DNA of 34,089 bases from Dethiobacter sp. (lineage in GTDB: Bacteria; Bacillota; Dethiobacteria; Dethiobacterales; Dethiobacteraceae): the NCBI GenBank assembly GCA_020725465.1, contig DYEY01000062.1, positions 1 through 34,089 of the forward strand, read 5' to 3'. The notes beneath the pieces were generated by a model, which was given only the letters and a program-made list of their open reading frames with translations, was not told where the DNA came from and ran no database searches. Both the position numbers and the translations under genes were made by a program. Shown one piece after another: positions 1-6,618 of the stretch. The number at the start of each line of letters is the position of its first letter. The stretch's first letter is position 1.

Positions 1-73
1 CCATTAGCTCAGTCGGCAGAGCACCTGACTTTTAATCAGGGTGTCGGTGGTTCGAGCCCACCATGGCTCACCA
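1..73 (+). tRNA. tRNA-Lys (TTT), 5' end cut by window edge
   Basis: The anticodon stem CCTGA/TCAGG encloses the loop CTTTTAA with anticodon TTT at 31-33. The T-arm GGTGG/CCACC holds TTCGAGC. The 3' acceptor strand ATGGCTC (63-69), the discriminator A70 and an encoded CCA (71-73) are present. The matching 5' acceptor strand would be GAGCCAT, so the first three bases lie before the window. Confidence 0.95.
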
Positions 74-77
74 TTTT

Positions 78-164
78 GCGAGAGTGGTGGAACGGCAGAC
101 ACGCTAGACTCAGGATCTAGTGGGCATTACGCCTGTGAGAGTTCAAATCTCTCCTCTCGCACCA
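78..164 (+). tRNA. tRNA-Leu (CAG)
   Basis: This is an 87-base tRNA with acceptor stem GCGAGAG (78-84) pairing with CTCTCGC (154-160), then A161 and an encoded CCA (162-164). The anticodon stem CTAGA/TCTAG (104-108, 116-120) encloses CTCAGGA, giving anticodon CAG at 111-113. The long variable arm (about 121-136) is the class II hallmark of leucine tRNAs. It starts four bases after the lysine tRNA, so both belong to one tRNA transcript. Confidence 0.96.
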
Positions 165-172
165 ATAAACAT

Positions 173-202
173 AAGCCTCCCGGCTCCGGGAGGCTTCTTG
201 CA
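173..202 (+). terminator. Rho-independent terminator of the tRNA transcript
   Basis: AAGCCTCCCG (173-182) pairs perfectly with CGGGAGGCTT (187-196) around a four-base loop, nine bases after the CCA end of tRNA-Leu. The following T tract is poor (CTTG). The position directly behind the tRNA pair makes termination or 3' processing the likely role. Confidence 0.7.
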
Positions 203-203
203 C

Positions 204-230
204 GTGTCAGGGGGACGGGGGAGGTGACAC
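204..230 (+). repeat. REP-like palindromic repeat, copy 1
   Basis: GTGTCA (204-209) and TGACAC (225-230) form an inverted pair around a G-rich core that reads GGGGGACGGGGGAGG. The same pattern recurs in opposite orientation at 740-764, where the minus strand reads TGTCA, then AGGGGACGGGGGAAC, then TGACA. Two copies of one structured, non-coding unit within 600 bases point to a dispersed REP/RAYT-type element. No transposase is nearby in the window. Confidence 0.65.
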
Positions 231-250
231 CTTGCCAGGAAGATGACTGC

Positions 251-643
251 TTACTTTTGGGAAAGGGCGTTTTCCATAGCCTTAAGCAGTGCCTTGCTGG
301 TGGTGGTGGCACCGCTTATCCCGTCCACCTGCAGTGACTGGGAGGCCAGCACCTGGTCGGCTACCCCTTCAGCCATTTTGGCATAGGAACTCTCCCGGTT
401 CTGTAAAATACGGATTTTGGTTATGCGCCGGTCGGCTACCGCCACCTCAACCTTGTATGTAAAGTTGGCGTAGCTGAATTCGCCCTGATATACACCGTCA
501 TCCACGCGGCTAAGATTCACATCATTAATCTGCATTTCCCTGACCTCTTTATGTTTGTTCATCACCGGGGCTATGCCGAAGGTATACGCGCCGATAACTG
601 CCAGAAAGAGAACAGCGGCCGCAGGCAGAAGCCAACGTCTCAT
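251..643 (-). CDS. FMN-binding domain protein, membrane-anchored or exported
   Basis: The 130-residue protein opens with a hydrophobic segment (residues 3-25, after MRR), which serves as signal peptide or membrane anchor. The rest is one FMN-binding domain of the RnfG/NqrC type, ending in DGISGATTTSKAL. In this family the threonine of the SGAT(S/T)TS motif receives FMN covalently through the flavin transferase ApbE, so an extracytoplasmic redox role is likely. No apbE or other Rnf subunit is visible here, so the electron partner is unknown. The start is supported by AAGGGGG eight bases upstream of ATG. The gene is divergent from the hemZ-like gene and sits between two inverted REP-like copies. 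Confidence 0.85.
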   Translation of the reverse strand: MRRWLLPAAAVLFLAVIGAYTFGIAPVMNKHKEVREMQINDVNLSRVDDGVYQGEFSYANFTYKVEVAVADRRITKIRILQNRESSYAKMAEGVADQVLASQSLQVDGISGATTTSKALLKAMENALSQK

Positions 644-687
644 CAGAATTGCCCCCTTTGTACAAGCTGTAACTTATGTATTCTTCG

Positions 688-712
688 CCACAGACCTTTT
701 TTCCTTCTGTGG
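688..712. promoter_or_regulatory. Inverted repeat in the divergent intergenic region
   Basis: CCACAGA (688-694) and TCTGTGG (706-712) are perfect arms around 11 T-rich bases. The repeat lies between the start of the FMN-binding gene and that of the HemZ-like gene. It could be an operator or an untranslated-leader hairpin. Without a recognised protein motif or a T tract in the right place the role is open. Confidence 0.35.
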
Positions 713-739
713 TTACTTTTTCCATTTATATCTGTATGG

Positions 740-764
740 TGTCAGTTCCCCCGTCCCCTTGACA
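740..764 (-). repeat. REP-like palindromic repeat, copy 2 (inverted)
   Basis: TGTCA (740-744) and TGACA (760-764) bracket a pyrimidine-rich core on the plus strand. Read on minus, it matches the 204-230 unit with few changes. The element ends about 12 bases before the ribosome-binding site of the HemZ-like gene and probably forms part of its leader. Confidence 0.6.
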
Positions 765-788
765 GGAGCGTTCCCGGGAGGTGAGGTT

Positions 789-1955
789 ATGGATGGTTGG
801 GGTAATCTGGAGGGAGTGCGTCCCTCCAAGCAGGTGCACCGGTTGCTGGATGCGGGCCTGGATTACGGTGAGGCCCGTCGAGAGATGTCTCTGCGCCATG
901 GTATAAGTGATGAAAAATTTGACCTGCTCTGGCGCATTGCTGCGGTGGAACGTCCGGTACTGGCGGAAAGTAGCCGCCCCAACCTGTTCAGCGTTTATGT
1001 GGGTATCCCGTTTTGTCCCAGCCGCTGCCTTTACTGCTCTTTCCCCTCCCACTCTCTGAAAGAGCTTGGCAGGTTACGGAAAAAGTTTGTTGCCGCCCTG
1101 CTTTTTGAAATCGAAGAAACCGCTGTCCTGGTGGCCCGGCTTGGTCTTGATGCCTACAGCGTTTATGTGGGGGGCGGGACGCCCACCTCCTTATTACCGG
1201 AGGAACTGGAGGGTGTGCTGGCCGCACTGCGGCAGGCTTTCCCCGGGCAGTGGCGTGAGTTTACGGTGGAGGCAGGTCGGCCGGACACCATTTCCGCCGA
1301 ACAGATTAAAGTGCTGGCTGCCGCCGGCGTGGACAGGGTATGTATCAACCCGCAGACTATGCATAAAGAGACGCTCAGGCTGATCGGCAGGGATCATACT
1401 CCGGCGGAAACGACTTTAGCCGTGGCTGCGGTGCGCCGGTGGCTTTCCCCTGCCAGGGTCAATATGGACCTTATAGTGGGCCTGCCGGGAGAAAACAGGG
1501 AGATGGTGGCCTCTTCAGCGCGGGAGGTGGTTGCCCTCGCTCCTGAGAATATTACGGTTCATGTTTTTGCCCGTAAACGGGCTTCCCGTTTTAACGATGA
1601 AAAGGATAGCTTTATCCTGCCCTCCGCGGAGGAAGCGGTGGCTATGCACCGTGCTGCAACCGGCCTGTTGGAGCCGGTTTATCGTCCCTACTACCTGTAC
1701 CGCCAGCGGGGGATTCCGGGGGGTCTTGAGAATGTGGGTTACTCCCTGCCAGGGTATGAGTCGGCCTATAACATTGCGATGATTGAGGAGCGCCACCATA
1801 TAATCGGCCTTGGCGGCGGCGCAAACAGTAAGTTAATTAACACCGACCTGACGCTGCTTAACCTGCACAATCCCAAAGACGTGCGGATATACCTGGAGCG
1901 GTTCATGGAGCTGGCGGCACGCCGGGCCGTGGAGCTGGCCGGGAGAGTAAAATAG
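789..1955 (+). CDS. hemZ: HemZ-like radical SAM coproporphyrinogen dehydrogenase family protein, N-terminally short
   Basis: The radical SAM cluster motif CPSRCLYC puts cysteines at 76, 80 and 83, preceded by the family sequence VGIPF and followed by VGGGTPTSL. The C-terminal PYYLYRQRGIPGG, ENVGYSLPG and GLGGGANSK stretches are typical of HemZ, the Firmicute HemN-like enzyme. Biochemical proof of coproporphyrinogen oxidation by HemZ is limited, so an anaerobic tetrapyrrole role is the family expectation. I chose ATG 789 because GGGAGGTGAG stands at the right distance. The open frame continues upstream to 555, but that part overlaps the FMN gene antisense and the repeat and resembles nothing. 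The 388-residue product starts at the conserved GVRPSKQVH segment and so lacks the roughly 100-residue N-terminal region of usual HemZ proteins. Confidence 0.82.
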   Translation: MDGWGNLEGVRPSKQVHRLLDAGLDYGEARREMSLRHGISDEKFDLLWRIAAVERPVLAESSRPNLFSVYVGIPFCPSRCLYCSFPSHSLKELGRLRKKFVAALLFEIEETAVLVARLGLDAYSVYVGGGTPTSLLPEELEGVLAALRQAFPGQWREFTVEAGRPDTISAEQIKVLAAAGVDRVCINPQTMHKETLRLIGRDHTPAETTLAVAAVRRWLSPARVNMDLIVGLPGENREMVASSAREVVALAPENITVHVFARKRASRFNDEKDSFILPSAEEAVAMHRAATGLLEPVYRPYYLYRQRGIPGGLENVGYSLPGYESAYNIAMIEERHHIIGLGGGANSKLINTDLTLLNLHNPKDVRIYLERFMELAARRAVELAGRVK

Positions 1956-1982
1956 CAGGGGGGGCTATCTGCCCCCCCTGCT
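1954..1982. terminator. Bidirectional terminator shared by convergent genes
   Basis: AGCAGGGGGGG (1954-1964) pairs with CCCCCCCTGCT (1972-1982) around a seven-base loop. The hemZ-like stop codon (1953-1955) runs into the left arm. The stop of the opposing minus gene (1965-1967) lies in the loop. T-rich sequence follows on the plus side. One compact hairpin serves both transcripts. Confidence 0.75.
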
Positions 1983-2420
1983 TCTCAATATCATTTTTTG
2001 TATATGGTTGTGGACTGCTTCCTGGCTCTGCAACGAAATATATACTTCCCGCCTTTCGTCCTTTTGGGTGCCCTTCACCACCAGAAGCGAGCCATCTTTC
2101 AACAGCATGATTTTGTGAGCGTCACTGCGCCCCCCGGTAAATTTAAGTTCGGTTGCGCCGATGGTTTTTCCCTGTTTCAGCACCAGATCCAGCTCTTCTT
2201 CCACTGATAGCGGCCTGACTTTAACATTGTTAAGGAGTTGCATCAGTTCCCTGATTTCGGCCCTTTCCTGTATTGAGACCGGGTAATAGCCCTCTGCCTC
2301 AATCCGGACGGCATCCGGTTTGCCAAGGTGCGCGGCGGCGGTGTCCTTGCGCCCGCACCCGCTCCGGGTCAGGCAGAGGACGAGCAGTATAACTGCGAGC
2401 AGCAGTCCACTTTTTTTCAT
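1965..2420 (-). CDS. Small exported protein of unknown function
   Basis: I do not recognise this 151-residue protein with certainty. It starts with MKKSGLLLAVILLVLCL, a clear signal peptide or anchor. A cysteine follows at 22, but the preceding RSG is not a standard lipobox, so lipidation is doubtful. The mature part is charged and looks like an alternating strand and helix fold, with KIMLLKDGSLLVV and EVYISLQSQEAVHNHIQ near the end. It faintly resembles small DUF5301-like secreted domains of Firmicutes, but I would not name it on that basis. GGGAG sits nine bases before ATG. It lies behind the ndk terminator, so it is probably transcribed on its own or by read-through. Confidence 0.7.
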   Translation of the reverse strand: MKKSGLLLAVILLVLCLTRSGCGRKDTAAAHLGKPDAVRIEAEGYYPVSIQERAEIRELMQLLNNVKVRPLSVEEELDLVLKQGKTIGATELKFTGGRSDAHKIMLLKDGSLLVVKGTQKDERREVYISLQSQEAVHNHIQKMILRSRGGR

Positions 2421-2440
2421 GTGTCTTCGCTCCCGGCAGA

Positions 2441-2466
2441 AAAAAGCGCCTTAGGCGGCGCTTTTT
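2441..2466 (-). terminator. Terminator of the speD-speE-ndk operon
   Basis: AAAAAGCGCC (2441-2450) pairs with GGCGCTTTTT (2457-2466) around a six-base loop. On the minus strand this gives a GC stem followed by five T, three bases after the ndk stop codon. Confidence 0.9.
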
Positions 2467-2468
2467 GG

Positions 2469-2921
2469 TTATTTTCCGTAAATCCAGATATCGTTTGCCC
2501 TGGTGTACCTGACCAGCTCTTCTTCTTTGAAAAAAAGCGAGATCTCCCGGTTTGCGCTTTCCAGTGAGTCGGAACCATGCACAACGTTGTTGCCCATGAA
2601 CATTGCCAGGTCGCCGCGGATGGTACCAGGCTGGGCGTCAACGGGGTTGGTCCTGCCCATCATGGTACGGATGACTGAAACGGCGTTTTGCCCTTCCCAG
2701 ACCATGGCAACCACCGGTCCCGAGGTTATGAAGGAGAGAAGGTCGCCAAAAAAGGGTTTGCCCTCGTGTTCGGCATAATGCCTGGCGGCCAGTTCCTCTG
2801 GTATCTGCATCATTTTCAGCGCCACCGGCCTGAGGCCTTTCTTTTCAAAACGGTTAATTATTTCTCCCACCAGGCCGCGCTGCACACCGTCGGGCTTTAC
2901 CATTACGAAACTTTTCTCCAT
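2469..2921 (-). CDS. ndk: Nucleoside diphosphate kinase
   Basis: This cytoplasmic enzyme moves the gamma phosphate of ATP onto nucleoside diphosphates through a phosphohistidine. The full-length 150-residue protein begins with the family sequence [18 protein letters not shown] and carries the active-site motif NVVHGSDS with the catalytic histidine at 115. AAGGAG lies eight bases before the ATG. It is the last gene of the operon with speD and speE, 15 bases after the speE stop, and is followed at once by a strong terminator. The link to polyamine genes is positional; no direct biochemical coupling is implied. Confidence 0.98.
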   Translation of the reverse strand: MEKSFVMVKPDGVQRGLVGEIINRFEKKGLRPVALKMMQIPEELAARHYAEHEGKPFFGDLLSFITSGPVVAMVWEGQNAVSVIRTMMGRTNPVDAQPGTIRGDLAMFMGNNVVHGSDSLESANREISLFFKEEELVRYTRANDIWIYGK

Positions 2922-2936
2922 TGTAATTCTCCTTGA

Positions 2937-3851
2937 TCAGTACGTTATCAGGGGGCACCCGTCCTCGATTATCCTGGTTTCGGACTCTTTGGCCAGGCGG
3001 ATGTCCTTGGGGACCGCAAACATCCCAATGTGAGTCTCGCCGTCGTAGTACTTAAGCTTTGTGATTCCTCGGGAAGCGATACGCCTGTCCACCTCGGCCG
3101 GCGACAGTAAAAGCGGGTCGTACCCGGCCGAGGCCAGGGCAAACCCCCAGACAGCATCGTAAGACGGGATATAGGAAGAGTAGGAACGGACAACCGGGAA
3201 AGCTGTGGCCAGGGTGTTGCAGATGGCGGCATGGCATTCTATCAGCCTTGGGTTAAAAGAACCGGCCTGCAGCGTTATAATGCCGTCCGCTGAAAGCCTG
3301 TCCGATACCGTCCGGTAAAATTCACGGGTAAACAGCAGGTAGGACGGCCCATCGTCCACCGGCTCGGTCAGGTCCATAAAGATTACATCAAATTTTTCCC
3401 CGGTGCCTTCCAGGTACCTGCGGGCATCCATGTGCAGCACTTCCACCCGGGGATCGTCAAATGCTCCCTGGTGCCAGCCCGGCAGGTACTTTTTGCAAAG
3501 TTCAACCACTTCCCGGTCGATGTCCACCATAACCACCCGCTGGACACCAGGATGCCGCAATATTTCGCGCAGGACGGCACCTTCGCCGCCGCCTACCACC
3601 ATCACCTTTTCCGGTTTCGGGTGGAGTACCATGGCAGGCTGAATCAGCGTTTCATGGTAGATATACTCGTCATATTCGGCAGACTGTATCTTGCCGTCCA
3701 GGACAAGACACCGGCCGAAAAACTCCGTGTCAATCACCTCGACCACCTGGTACTCGGTTTTACCGCTGTATATGAACCGCCGAACCCCGTGCATATGCGC
3801 CTGAGTCGGGTGGGTATACTCGATGAACCACTTCCAGGTTGGTGCTCTCAA
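2937..3851 (-). CDS. speE: Spermidine synthase family aminopropyltransferase
   Basis: The enzyme transfers an aminopropyl group from decarboxylated S-adenosylmethionine to a polyamine acceptor. It has the SAM-binding motif VVGGGEGAVLREILRH (GGGEG at 87-91), the substrate-lid sequence YDEYIYHE at 60-67, and an acidic strand end MDA at 141-143. Its active-site stretch reads DLTEPVDDGPSYLLF (160 onward) where spermidine synthases usually have DSTDP. The exact acceptor (putrescine, agmatine or spermidine) is therefore uncertain. The start is TTG at 3851, supported by AAGGAGG eight bases upstream; no ATG competes. It follows speD by 16 bases, and speD supplies its decarboxylated SAM. Confidence 0.93.
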   Translation of the reverse strand: MRAPTWKWFIEYTHPTQAHMHGVRRFIYSGKTEYQVVEVIDTEFFGRCLVLDGKIQSAEYDEYIYHETLIQPAMVLHPKPEKVMVVGGGEGAVLREILRHPGVQRVVMVDIDREVVELCKKYLPGWHQGAFDDPRVEVLHMDARRYLEGTGEKFDVIFMDLTEPVDDGPSYLLFTREFYRTVSDRLSADGIITLQAGSFNPRLIECHAAICNTLATAFPVVRSYSSYIPSYDAVWGFALASAGYDPLLLSPAEVDRRIASRGITKLKYYDGETHIGMFAVPKDIRLAKESETRIIEDGCPLITY

Positions 3852-3867
3852 AGCGTCAACCTCCTTA

Positions 3868-4248
3868 TCAGAAGTTTACCGCTTTGCGGGAGGCTTCAAA
3901 GTCAAAATTTCCGCGTAGGATTTCCTGTGCCGTCAGGCGCTCGGCAGCAAAATGCTGCTTTAAATAGTTACAGGAAACCCAGGGGTCCACTGTGTCTCCG
4001 CAGGTGAAAACATCCACCGCGGCGTAACCCAACTCAGGCCAGGTGTGGATAGCCAGGTGCGATTCGGAAATAACCACAACCCCGCTGACACCCTGCGGAC
4101 TGAATTTATGGAATGCTACTTCCCGGATTTCCGCGCCTGCTTCCAGCGCGGCATCGACCATGGTCCGTTCGATACGTCTCATGTCGTTTAATATCTCCGG
4201 GGGACAACCATAGAATTCGGCCAGAATGTGACGGCCTAATGCGCTCAT
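3868..4248 (-). CDS. speD: S-adenosylmethionine decarboxylase proenzyme (prokaryotic class 1B)
   Basis: The protein cleaves itself to create a pyruvoyl cofactor and then decarboxylates SAM for polyamine synthesis. The self-cleavage site lies in [18 protein letters not shown], between Glu62 and Ser63; His68 and Cys83 complete the processing and catalytic set. These positions equal those known for the Thermotoga maritima enzyme. I moved the start from the longest frame (4359) to ATG 4248, which has AAAGGAGG eight bases upstream. This gives 126 residues beginning [15 protein letters not shown], the normal family start. The sequence before it is the untranslated leader. It heads the speD-speE-ndk operon. 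Confidence 0.96.
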   Translation of the reverse strand: MSALGRHILAEFYGCPPEILNDMRRIERTMVDAALEAGAEIREVAFHKFSPQGVSGVVVISESHLAIHTWPELGYAAVDVFTCGDTVDPWVSCNYLKQHFAAERLTAQEILRGNFDFEASRKAVNF

Positions 4249-4319
4249 TTTCTGAAGCCTCCTTTTTGGTAATTTTTTGCTCATAAGGAGCAGATACCGC
4301 CCCTTGAACATCAAGTTAA

Positions 4320-4347
4320 ATTGTAACAAATTCAGAGCAAAAGTCAA
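4320..4347 (-). promoter_or_regulatory. Sigma-A type promoter of the speD operon
   Basis: On the minus strand TTGACT (4347-4342) is followed after 16 bases by TACAAT (4325-4320). Transcription would begin near 4313, leaving a leader of about 65 bases before the speD ATG at 4248. No riboswitch fold was recognised in that leader. Confidence 0.7.
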
Positions 4348-4489
4348 TGTTTTTTGCAAAAATATTTTTCTTTCCCCGGTTATTCTCGGTTTTTCTCCGG
4401 ATTTTACAGCAAAATAATTGTTTTCCTCCGTATTTTATGGCCAGCCGAATATTTTTGCCACTTCCGGACCCTGCATTTTTGACTTTGGC

Positions 4490-4522
4490 ACAAAAAGAAA
4501 AGCCCCCCCATAAGGTTGGGCT
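4490..4522 (-). terminator. Terminator after the TAXI TRAP permease gene
   Basis: On the minus strand AGCCCA (4522-4517) pairs with a C-rich partner at 4501-4510 in an imperfect hairpin (CCCA/TGGG plus AG/CT with a bulge). It is followed by TTTTCTTTTTG. It lies 12 bases after the stop of the permease gene. Confidence 0.6.
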
Positions 4523-4534
4523 GTGGCGCTTTTT

Positions 4535-6526
4535 TCAGGCGGTTGATGGTGCTTCTTTCTTTTTGAAAAATGGCAGGTTATGGGATAAAAACACCAGGGC
4601 AATAAGGGCGAAGCCCATTGCGTCAAATATTTCATTGGGTGTAACCAGGCTGAGAGCAGCCACAAACATCAGCACCCGCTGTATTATTACCAGGTGGCCG
4701 CGGAAATAACCCTGAACCGCCGAGGCCAGAGCGAAGATACCAACCAGAGCTGTGCCCGTTCGCAGCGCAATCATCGGCAGGGTGCCGATGGCCAGTATTT
4801 CCGGGGCGTAGAAAAACATGAAAGGGACAATATAAGAGGCAATCCCCAGGCGGAAGGACATAACGCCAGTCTTCATGGGGTCGCTTCCCGATATGCCCGC
4901 ACCGGCATAAGCAGCCAGGGCCACCGGCGGAGTGATTGCCGATACGCAGGCAAAGTAGAAAATGAACATATGGGGCAAAAGCACAATGACATCGCTTGGG
5001 ACGTGGGCGAAGGCCGGGTTCATCAGGGTGATGCGCACAAGACCCGGCGCCATGACCGACGCGGCCACGGCATAAGCAGCCGTGGTGGGCATCCCCATAC
5101 CAAGCAGGATACACACCACCATGGTGAAGGCCATGGCCAGGAGCACGTTGGTGTCAGCGATTGTCATCAGCACGTTGGCAAACTTATTACCGATACCGGT
5201 AAGTGCGATCACACCCATGATGATGCCGGCGGCAGCACAGACAGACATCAACTGAACCGAACCACGTGCGCCTTTTTCCAATGCTTCCAGGATTTTGCGC
5301 GGCCCCATGCGGGTATCCTTGGCAATGAGGCTGACCAGGAAGCAGGAGGTAATACCAAAGAAACCGGCCATAATCACCGAATAGCCGGTCATCAGGGAAT
5401 AAATCAACACAAACACCGGTATGAAAAGGTAGGCCTTTTTCAGTGTCGTTTTGATGCCGGGCAACAGGTGGCGCGGCACGCCGAAAAGTCTGAGCTTGAT
5501 TGCTTCGTAGTCCACCATCATGTAGCAGGAGAAAAAGTATAGGATGGCCGGTATAATGCCGGCTAACATGATTCTCTCGTACTTGATGCCGGTGATTTCT
5601 GACATGATAAAAACACCGGCGCCCATAATGGGAGGCATGATCTGGCCGCCGGTGGAAGCCACCGCTTCTGTGGCGGCGGCGAAGGTGGGGCTGTAACCCA
5701 CCCGCTTCATAAGCGGTATGGAAAGGCTGCCCGTGGCCACCACGTTTCCGGCGGAAGTGCCGTTCATCATGCCCATGAGGGCGCTGGAAATAACCGCAAC
5801 CTTGGCCGGACCGCCCCGGGCAAAACCGCTGACGGCAAAGGCGAACTCCACAAAGTATGTGCCCACACCGGAGACGGTAAGAAACGAGCTGAAAATGATA
5901 AACAATATAATGTATTTGGCAGAAATGGCGATAGGGGCGCTGAAAATACCGTTGGTTGTGAACATATAGGTGATAATGCGCTTGGCCGTGTAGGCGGAAG
6001 TATTAAAAATCCCGGGCATATACTTACCGACGAAAGGATAGATAAAAAAAACCAAGGCCAGCAACGGCAGCGAGTTGCCGCTGGTGCGCCGTGCCAGTTC
6101 CAGCACCAGCACCACCCCTATGAAGCAGACAACTGCGTCCATCTGGGTGACACGGTTGGTACCGAACAAGAACTGGACACGGCTGAAATTGGTATATATA
6201 TAAACGAAAACAAAAACCAAGGCGGCTATGCCCACATAATCGGTCCAGTGAATTTTGGCCTTGGCCCTGGTCCAACCCGGAAAAAAGGCAAAGCCCAAGA
6301 TACCGAGCAACATCAGGTGGTAATTGCGGAACATCAGCGGCTCCATGGGGCGGAATACCAGGTAATATATATGGAAAACAGAAACAAAGGCGGCGAAATA
6401 GACAAATATCAGGCCTAGCGAGCCTTTCAGGCTTCTTTGCACCGACACCTCGGCTTCGGTGTCAGGCGCCAGTTCCATTGGCAGCCCTGCTGCTTCTTCC
6501 GCCTGGCTTGTTTTCTCTTCAGTCAC
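4535..6526 (-). CDS. TRAP transporter permease, fused small and large subunits (TAXI type)
   Basis: This roughly 663-residue inner-membrane protein joins the small four-helix DctQ-like part (about residues 30-170, after a charged cytoplasmic start) to the large DctM-like part (about 180-640). The DctM signature region GTSAGNVVATGSLSIPLMKRVGYSPTFAAA lies near residue 260-290, and a second glycine- and proline-rich MGMPTTAAYAVAA stretch lies near 480. Such fusions work with TAXI-type binding proteins in ion-driven uptake of small acids. Its partner gene is directly upstream. The longest frame opens at TTG 6532, only three bases after GGAGG. GTG 6526, nine bases after it, is the better start. 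The substrate cannot be read from sequence. Confidence 0.93.
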   Translation of the reverse strand: MTEEKTSQAEEAAGLPMELAPDTEAEVSVQRSLKGSLGLIFVYFAAFVSVFHIYYLVFRPMEPLMFRNYHLMLLGILGFAFFPGWTRAKAKIHWTDYVGIAALVFVFVYIYTNFSRVQFLFGTNRVTQMDAVVCFIGVVLVLELARRTSGNSLPLLALVFFIYPFVGKYMPGIFNTSAYTAKRIITYMFTTNGIFSAPIAISAKYIILFIIFSSFLTVSGVGTYFVEFAFAVSGFARGGPAKVAVISSALMGMMNGTSAGNVVATGSLSIPLMKRVGYSPTFAAATEAVASTGGQIMPPIMGAGVFIMSEITGIKYERIMLAGIIPAILYFFSCYMMVDYEAIKLRLFGVPRHLLPGIKTTLKKAYLFIPVFVLIYSLMTGYSVIMAGFFGITSCFLVSLIAKDTRMGPRKILEALEKGARGSVQLMSVCAAAGIIMGVIALTGIGNKFANVLMTIADTNVLLAMAFTMVVCILLGMGMPTTAAYAVAASVMAPGLVRITLMNPAFAHVPSDVIVLLPHMFIFYFACVSAITPPVALAAYAGAGISGSDPMKTGVMSFRLGIASYIVPFMFFYAPEILAIGTLPMIALRTGTALVGIFALASAVQGYFRGHLVIIQRVLMFVAALSLVTPNEIFDAMGFALIALVFLSHNLPFFKKKEAPSTA

Positions 6527-6555
6527 GTACAACAGCCTCCTTTCATGCGCGAAGG

Positions 6556-6590
6556 ATTCCCTGCCGCCCCTTCCGGAGGCGGCAGGGAAT
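6556..6590 (-). other. Intercistronic stem-loop between TRAP binding protein and permease
   Basis: ATTCCCTGCCGCC (6556-6568) pairs perfectly with GGCGGCAGGGAAT (6578-6590) around nine bases. On the minus strand no T tract follows. It is therefore more likely an mRNA-protecting or differential-expression hairpin than a full terminator. It falls 28 bases after the binding-protein stop and 29 bases before the permease start. Confidence 0.75.
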
Positions 6591-6618
6591 TTATGGCAGC
6601 GCCTGGTGCTTTTTCCGG

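Noticed and set aside
41-337. Plus-strand frame across the tRNA genes
   Set aside because: It reads through two tRNAs, a terminator and the 3' end of the FMN gene antisense; no ribosome site.
555-788. N-terminal extension of the hemZ-like reading frame
   Set aside because: It overlaps the FMN-binding gene antisense and the REP-like unit, resembles no HemZ sequence, and ATG 789 has a near-perfect ribosome site.
4249-4313. Riboswitch in the speD leader
   Set aside because: The 65-base leader shows no conserved SAM-riboswitch core or paired stem set that I can recognise.
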